9,505 nt of DNA from Mannheimia indoligenes. Lineage in GTDB: Bacteria; Pseudomonadota; Gammaproteobacteria; Enterobacterales; Pasteurellaceae. Location of the stretch: the NCBI RefSeq assembly GCF_036880405.1, contig NZ_JBAJJM010000020.1, forward strand, positions 1 to 9,505, given 5' to 3'. Position numbers and translations under genes: made by a program. A model generated the notes under the pieces. That model saw only the letters and a list, made by a program, of their open reading frames with translations. It searched no databases and had not been told where the DNA came from. This document shows positions 5,519 through 9,505 of the stretch, in pieces; position 1 is the first letter of the stretch; each line of letters opens with the position of its first letter.

Positions 5519-6160
5519 ATGGCATACACATTACCAGAACTAGGCTACGCATACGATGCGTTAGAACCCCATTTCGATGCAAAAACAATGGAAATTCACC
5601 ATTCTAAGCATCACCAAGCTTACATTAACAATGCAAATGCAGCGTTAGAAGCTCATCCAGAGCTATTAGAAAAATGCCCTGCGGAATTGATTAAAGATTT
5701 AAGCCAAGTGCCTGCTGAAAAACGTGTTGCAGCACGCAACAACGTGGGTGGACACGTAAATCACACTTTATTTTGGAAAGGTTTAAAAACCGGTACAACT
5801 TTACAAGGTGCATTAAAAGATGCCATCGTGCGTGATTTCGGTTCGGTAGAAGCATTCCAAGCTGAATTTGAAAAAGCAGCAACTACCCGTTTCGGTTCAG
5901 GCTGGGCGTGGTTAGTGGCGGAAGAGGGCAAATTAGCTGTGGTTTCAACCGCAAACCAAGACAACCCATTAATGGGTAAAGATGTAGCTGGTGTTTCAGG
6001 CTACCCGATTTTAGGTTTAGATGTGTGGGAACACGCTTACTACTTAAACTACCAAAACCGCCGTCCGGATTTCATTAAAGCGTTCTGGAACGTAGTAAAC
6101 TGGGACGAAGCCGCTCGCCGTTTTGAAGAGAAAGTGGCAACTTGCGGTTGTGCGAAATAA
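5519..6160 (+). CDS. sodA: Superoxide dismutase, manganese type
   Basis: SodA is a cytoplasmic enzyme that converts superoxide to oxygen and hydrogen peroxide. At 213 residues it has full family length. The four metal ligands are visible: H27 (MEIHHSKHH), H82 (GGHVNHTLFW), D168 and H172 (LGLDVWEHAYY). G77 together with Q147 (STANQDN) is the manganese-type pairing; iron enzymes carry the active-site Gln near the position of G77 instead. GSGWAWLV (126-133) is the usual core. No signal peptide is seen. The tail ends in TCGCAK, giving two nearby cysteines, which is not needed for catalysis. The ATG has GAGGA seven bases upstream. It is divergent from the thr operon and converges on alr with a shared terminator. 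An FNR-like box over its promoter suggests repression without oxygen. Confidence 0.97.
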   Translation: MAYTLPELGYAYDALEPHFDAKTMEIHHSKHHQAYINNANAALEAHPELLEKCPAELIKDLSQVPAEKRVAARNNVGGHVNHTLFWKGLKTGTTLQGALKDAIVRDFGSVEAFQAEFEKAATTRFGSGWAWLVAEEGKLAVVSTANQDNPLMGKDVAGVSGYPILGLDVWEHAYYLNYQNRRPDFIKAFWNVVNWDEAARRFEEKVATCGCAK

Positions 6161-6183
6161 TTTAATGCGCCAGAAATAATATT

Positions 6184-6228
6184 CAAGCGGTCAAATTTTG
6201 CAGATTTTTTGCAGAATTTGACCGCTTG
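6184..6228. terminator. Bidirectional terminator shared by sodA and alr (inverted uptake-signal pair)
   Basis: The arms 6184-6202 and 6210-6228 are 19 bp each with one mismatch around a 7-nt loop. Both begin with CAAGCGGTCAAATT, the uptake signal plus its AT extension, in opposite orientation. It fills the 73-bp gap between the convergent sodA and alr genes (stops at 6160 and 6234), so it can end both transcripts and offer uptake signals on both strands. Confidence 0.88.
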
Positions 6229-6233
6229 TTCTT

Positions 6234-7358
6234 TTATTGATATTCAAAAATTACACGAGGAGTGAGCTTGGTAATCAGCTCATAGCTAATCACGCCGATG
6301 TGTTTCGCCACATCTTCAATCAGTAATTTTTCTCCCCAAAAAATCACTTTATCGCCTACTTTATCTTGGCTATCAGCCCCTAAATCAACCGTGAGCATAT
6401 CCATTGACACACGCCCGACAATCGGCACAATTCTGCCGTTTACCAAAACAGGTGTGCCTTCAGGGGCATTGCGAGGGTAGCCATCTCCGTAGCCCATTGC
6501 GATTACACCCAGTTTGGTGTCTTTCGGGCTAACCCAAGCTCCACCGTAGCCGACCGGCTCGCCTGCTTTGTGGGTGCGAACAGCAATCAGTGAGGAAGAA
6601 AGGGTCATTACAGGCTTAAAACCTAAATCAGTAATCGGGCTGTAGTGTGGAGAAATTCCGTGCATAATAATGCCGGGGCGAACCCAATCATAATGAGCTT
6701 GTTTCCAATACAAAATTCCGCTTGAGGCGGAAATGCTGCGATCGTGTGCTTTGTATTTGTCGGTAGCTTGTTCAAACACGGCGATTTGTTTTTCCGTATA
6801 ACCACAATCTAATTCATCTGCACGGCTGAAATGGCTGACAAAACTAATAGAATTGACCAGCGCACATTTTTGTAAACGTGCTACAAACATATCCACTTGT
6901 TCGGGGTGAACGCCCAAGCGGTGCATACCGGTATCAATTTTGAGCCAGATATTGATGGGGAAATAGATTTTAGCCTTGCGCTTCCAAAAGCCTTTTTTCT
7001 GCTCTTCTTCCCACTCTTGATTGACTTGTTCAAGTAATTCGAGCTGTTCAATATTATGAATCACAGTGTCAAATTTACGGGAAAGGGTTTTAAGCAACTC
7101 TTCACGGTCAAAAAAACCTTCCACCAGTACAATTTTGCCGGTGTAGCCGGTTTCTTGAATTTCCAACGCTTCACGCAAGCGGGCAACACCAAAGCCATCG
7201 ACTAAATCTGTCAGTGTGGCGGCGGCAGGCAGTAAACCTTGCCCATAAGCATTGGCTTTGATCATCGCCAATAATTTTTGCTGTGGAGCAAAAGATTTAA
7301 TAAGTTGGATATTATGGCGAAGGGCTTGGCTGTCAATGGTTGCGGTAGCTGGTTTCAT
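6234..7358 (-). CDS. alr: Alanine racemase
   Basis: Alr is a cytoplasmic PLP enzyme that interconverts L- and D-alanine and supplies D-alanine for peptidoglycan. The PLP lysine is K34 in MIKANAYGQG; the usual residue after YG is His, here Gln40. The opposite-face catalytic tyrosine is Y271 in VGYGGAW. IDTGMHRLG (141-149) holds the arginine that tunes the carboxylated-lysine/substrate region. MGYGDGYPR (288-296) and GRVSMDMLTVD (315-325) are standard C-terminal domain motifs. At 374 residues it is about 15 longer than usual. The extra length sits at about 114-132, a strongly charged EEEQKK...WKRKAK stretch just before the WLKIDTG strand. The ATG at 7358-7356 has AGAAG upstream. The gene is monocistronic, divergent from recD. 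Alr rather than DadX is my choice because no dadA is adjacent, but that distinction is inferred. Confidence 0.95.
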   Translation of the reverse strand: MKPATATIDSQALRHNIQLIKSFAPQQKLLAMIKANAYGQGLLPAAATLTDLVDGFGVARLREALEIQETGYTGKIVLVEGFFDREELLKTLSRKFDTVIHNIEQLELLEQVNQEWEEEQKKGFWKRKAKIYFPINIWLKIDTGMHRLGVHPEQVDMFVARLQKCALVNSISFVSHFSRADELDCGYTEKQIAVFEQATDKYKAHDRSISASSGILYWKQAHYDWVRPGIIMHGISPHYSPITDLGFKPVMTLSSSLIAVRTHKAGEPVGYGGAWVSPKDTKLGVIAMGYGDGYPRNAPEGTPVLVNGRIVPIVGRVSMDMLTVDLGADSQDKVGDKVIFWGEKLLIEDVAKHIGVISYELITKLTPRVIFEYQ

Positions 7359-7394
7359 ATTTCTTCTAACGAGATAAAATAATAAGTGTGCGAA

Positions 7395-7400
7395 ATTATA
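7395..7400 (-). promoter_or_regulatory. Candidate -10 box of alr
   Basis: A consensus TATAAT is read on the minus strand about 37 bp upstream of the alr ATG. No convincing -35 lies 16-18 bp upstream of it, so only the -10 is marked. Confidence 0.4.
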
Positions 7401-7420
7401 CGCTGAAAATGAAAAATCCC

Positions 7421-7449
7421 TTAGAAAATAATGTAAAAAAGATTAGTAT
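7421..7449 (+). promoter_or_regulatory. Candidate recD promoter
   Basis: TTAGAA (7421-7426) and TAGTAT (7444-7449) are 17 bp apart and each match four of six sigma-70 consensus bases. A short inverted repeat ATTAGT/ACTAAT (7442-7447 and 7456-7461) overlaps the -10 and the predicted start point. The ribosome binding site would be GAGAAG just before the ATG at 7476. This is weak evidence. Confidence 0.3.
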
Positions 7450-7475
7450 TAGCGAACTAATGCGAGAAGTTTTAT

Positions 7476-9446
7476 ATGCTAAATTTATTATTTGAACTAA
7501 AAAAAGAGAAGATTATTTCTGATTTAAACTACCAATTTGCGGCTTTTATTGAGAGCAAACAAATGCAATATAATTATCCTCAGCGGCAAAAAGATCTGGC
7601 GGTGTTGCTTGCTGCATTGATTTCTTATCAAGTTGGATTAGGGCATACGGCGTTACGTTTAAATTCTTTAGAACTTTCTAATCTTTTTGAGTTGAGTGCA
7701 AAACCGCAATGCTATCATATACTTAAGGCAATTTTGCAAAAAATTGGAAAAATTTCACCGCTTGAATGGCAAGAAGTGTTAAAAGATCACATTGCTTTTA
7801 GTTATTTGCCTGAAAAAATTGCTCCGATGTTGTTCCAAAATGGTCTGCTTTATTTTTATCGTTATTGGCAGGCAGAGCATAATATTGCGGTTTATTTGCA
7901 ACAAGCGGTCAAATTTTCAGAAAAATTTACCAATGCAGAGTTAAATAAAAAAATTATCGAGCAACTATTTGAGCGTCAATCAAACCCTCAACAAGAAATT
8001 GATTGGCAAAAAGTGGCGGTTGCAACCGCACTTGAAAAACAATTTAGTCTTATTTCCGGTGGACCGGGAACAGGGAAAACCACTACGGTTGTGAAACTAT
8101 TGCTCGGGCTTCAACTAAAACAGCGAGAGCTACATCAACCTTTTCTCCAGATTGCCCTCGCAGCCCCAACGGGCAAAGCGGCAGCAAGAATGAAAGAATC
8201 GATTGAGGGAAAATTAGCGGAGGAAAAACAACTTTCGCCCGAATTAATTAAAGCCATTCCAACAGAAGCAATAACAATTCACCGTTTACTTGGTGCAAGA
8301 CCTTTAACCGATGAAACAAAATATAATGTGAAAAATCCACTCCATTATGATTTGGTTGTACTAGATGAAGCATCGATGATTGATGTATCAATGATGGAAA
8401 AAATTGTGCAAGCATTGAAGCCAACCGCTTGCCTGATTATGTTAGGGGATAAAGACCAGCTTGCTTCCGTTGAGGCGGGATCTATTATGGGCGAGTTAGG
8501 TTCATTCTTGGCGTATGGCTATAGTCAATCTCATTGTGATTATTTAAAAAAGGTTACTGGTTATGAAATAGAAGTAGGTAATGCTTTAGCAATTGGTGAT
8601 TCACTGGCTCATTTAAAACATAGCTATCGTTTCGGCGAAAAAATGTGGATTGGTGAACTAGCTAATGCAGTTAATGATCAAAAAATTAATTATTCTTGGG
8701 AAATATTTGCTAAATACCAAGACAGCGGTAAGTTAGAGAATAGGATTTATCCTGAAACAAAGGATATGGCAGATAAATCAAATTGGCTAGAAAAAAGCGT
8801 GCAAATGGTTGTGAATAAAGCCGTAGAGCTTTATCGTGCTTATTTGACAGCGGTGCAGCAAAGAGAAGAAAATCCGCAGGCTATGAGCGTGAAAACCATT
8901 TTTGACAAATTCCAAAAAGTACGTTTTCTATCGGCATTACGTATCAGTGAATTAGGCGTTGAAAAATTAAATGTAGCGATAGCGGAAGGCTTGCGTAAAG
9001 CTGGCTTGGTGAGATTTAATCATAGCCGAGACCGCTATATTGGCAAACCCATTCTTATTACCGAAAATATGCCGACAAATAAAATCGCCAGCGGCGATAT
9101 TGGCATTATTTTACCTGATGAAAATGGAGAAACGAGAGTTTATTTTGATTCTCAACAATCAGACGAACAATATCATAGCTTGCCATTGAGTAGAATCTCA
9201 AGTTACGAAGCGGCTTATATTATGACAGTGCATAAATCGCAAGGATCGGAATTTGAGCATACTGTTTTAGTATTGCCGCTAGTGATTTCTCCTGTATTAA
9301 CGAAAGAGCTAATTTATACAGCAATTACTCGAGCTAAAGATAAATTCACGTTATTTGGTAGCGAGAAAGTATGGAAATATAGTGTGGGATCTAAGACAGA
9401 AAGACAAAGTGGCTTAAAAGAGCAATTAATTAGCAAGTTTTGTTAA
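7476..9446 (+). CDS. recD: Exodeoxyribonuclease V alpha subunit (RecD helicase)
   Basis: RecD is the 5'-3' helicase subunit of RecBCD, which processes double-strand ends for recombination and degrades foreign linear DNA. At 656 residues it is somewhat longer than E. coli RecD (608). An N-terminal domain of about 185 residues, which in the family binds RecB, precedes a superfamily 1 helicase core. Walker A is GGPGTGKTT (195-203, K201). Motif Ia is APTGKAAARM (230-239), followed by IHRLLG. Walker B is VVLDEASMID (294-303). Motif III is MLGDKDQLASVEAGS (322-336), and SYRFGEKMW (383-391) is motif IV. VHKSQGSEF (585-593) is motif V, and YTAITRAKD (614-622) is motif VI with R619 as the likely arginine finger. 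All motifs are intact. No recB or recC is next to it. Two uptake-signal copies lie inside the gene. Confidence 0.95.
   Translation: MLNLLFELKKEKIISDLNYQFAAFIESKQMQYNYPQRQKDLAVLLAALISYQVGLGHTALRLNSLELSNLFELSAKPQCYHILKAILQKIGKISPLEWQEVLKDHIAFSYLPEKIAPMLFQNGLLYFYRYWQAEHNIAVYLQQAVKFSEKFTNAELNKKIIEQLFERQSNPQQEIDWQKVAVATALEKQFSLISGGPGTGKTTTVVKLLLGLQLKQRELHQPFLQIALAAPTGKAAARMKESIEGKLAEEKQLSPELIKAIPTEAITIHRLLGARPLTDETKYNVKNPLHYDLVVLDEASMIDVSMMEKIVQALKPTACLIMLGDKDQLASVEAGSIMGELGSFLAYGYSQSHCDYLKKVTGYEIEVGNALAIGDSLAHLKHSYRFGEKMWIGELANAVNDQKINYSWEIFAKYQDSGKLENRIYPETKDMADKSNWLEKSVQMVVNKAVELYRAYLTAVQQREENPQAMSVKTIFDKFQKVRFLSALRISELGVEKLNVAIAEGLRKAGLVRFNHSRDRYIGKPILITENMPTNKIASGDIGIILPDENGETRVYFDSQQSDEQYHSLPLSRISSYEAAYIMTVHKSQGSEFEHTVLVLPLVISPVLTKELIYTAITRAKDKFTLFGSEKVWKYSVGSKTERQSGLKEQLISKFC
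7748..7765 (-). repeat. DNA uptake signal, one-mismatch copy, inside recD
   Basis: On the minus strand TCAAGCGGTG is followed by AAATTTTT. It matches the ACAAGCGGTC-plus-AT-tract pattern except at the first and tenth bases. Confidence 0.55.
7901..7917 (+). repeat. DNA uptake signal, full consensus copy, inside recD
   Basis: ACAAGCGGTC followed by AAATTTT is an exact copy of the Actinobacillus/Mannheimia-type uptake signal with its AT extension. It encodes QAVKF in RecD and identifies the dialect of the genome (the Haemophilus dialect would be AAGTGCGGT). Confidence 0.85.
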
Positions 9447-9474
9447 TGGAATAATCAAATTGACGAGAAATTCA

Positions 9475-9492
9475 ACAAGCGGTAAAATTTTT
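9475..9492 (+). repeat. DNA uptake signal downstream of recD
   Basis: ACAAGCGGT followed by AAAATTTTT starts 28 bases after the recD stop. By analogy with the pairs after thrB and sodA it may be the first arm of a terminator whose second arm lies past the window's right edge at 9505. Confidence 0.7.
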
Positions 9493-9505
9493 AAAATTTT
9501 TTACA

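Noticed and set aside
1..9505. CRISPR array, tRNA or rRNA genes, prophage or defence island
   Set aside because: No regularly spaced repeats, no cloverleaf or rRNA-like sequence and no phage or defence genes were seen; apart from the insertion sequence the genes are core metabolism and repair.

Overview
The window looks like a chromosomal segment of a Pasteurellaceae bacterium, most likely from the Actinobacillus/Mannheimia/Bibersteinia side of the family. The proteins read like close relatives of the Haemophilus/Actinobacillus versions. The DNA also carries DNA-uptake signal sequences of the ACAAGCGGTC dialect (for example 7901-7910), both singly and as inverted pairs after genes. The DNA is AT-rich. 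All calls are from reading the sequence; no database search was run.

Layout, left to right: (1) 1 to about 600: the 5' part of an insertion sequence on the minus strand. Its transposase has a zinc-ribbon N-terminus and a DDE-type core, and runs off the left edge. (2) 606-1553 minus: cysK, O-acetylserine sulfhydrylase, the last step of cysteine synthesis. (3) 1740-5295 minus: the threonine operon head, made of a promoter, the leader peptide gene thrL, a transcription attenuator, thrA (bifunctional aspartokinase I/homoserine dehydrogenase I) and thrB (homoserine kinase). thrB overlaps the thrA stop by one base. thrC does not follow thrB; a terminator built from an inverted uptake-signal pair does, and then cysK. 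(4) 5519-6160 plus: sodA, manganese superoxide dismutase, divergent from the thr operon, with an FNR-like box over its proposed -35. (5) 6234-7358 minus: alr, alanine racemase, convergent with sodA; the two share one bidirectional terminator formed by a long uptake-signal palindrome. (6) 7476-9446 plus: recD, the alpha helicase subunit of RecBCD, divergent from alr and without recB or recC beside it.

How the parts work together: ThrA and ThrB carry out three of the five steps from aspartate to threonine, and charged tRNA-Thr and tRNA-Ile levels should set read-through at the thrL attenuator. CysK, SodA, Alr and RecD are separate housekeeping functions in their own transcription units.

I see no new defence, mobile or biosynthetic system. 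The points most worth a second look are regulatory or structural: the displaced thrC, the disturbed start codon and possible anti-read-through hairpin of the insertion sequence, the attenuator arm that resembles an uptake signal, the FNR-like box and an unassigned palindrome in front of sodA, and an extra charged segment in Alr.
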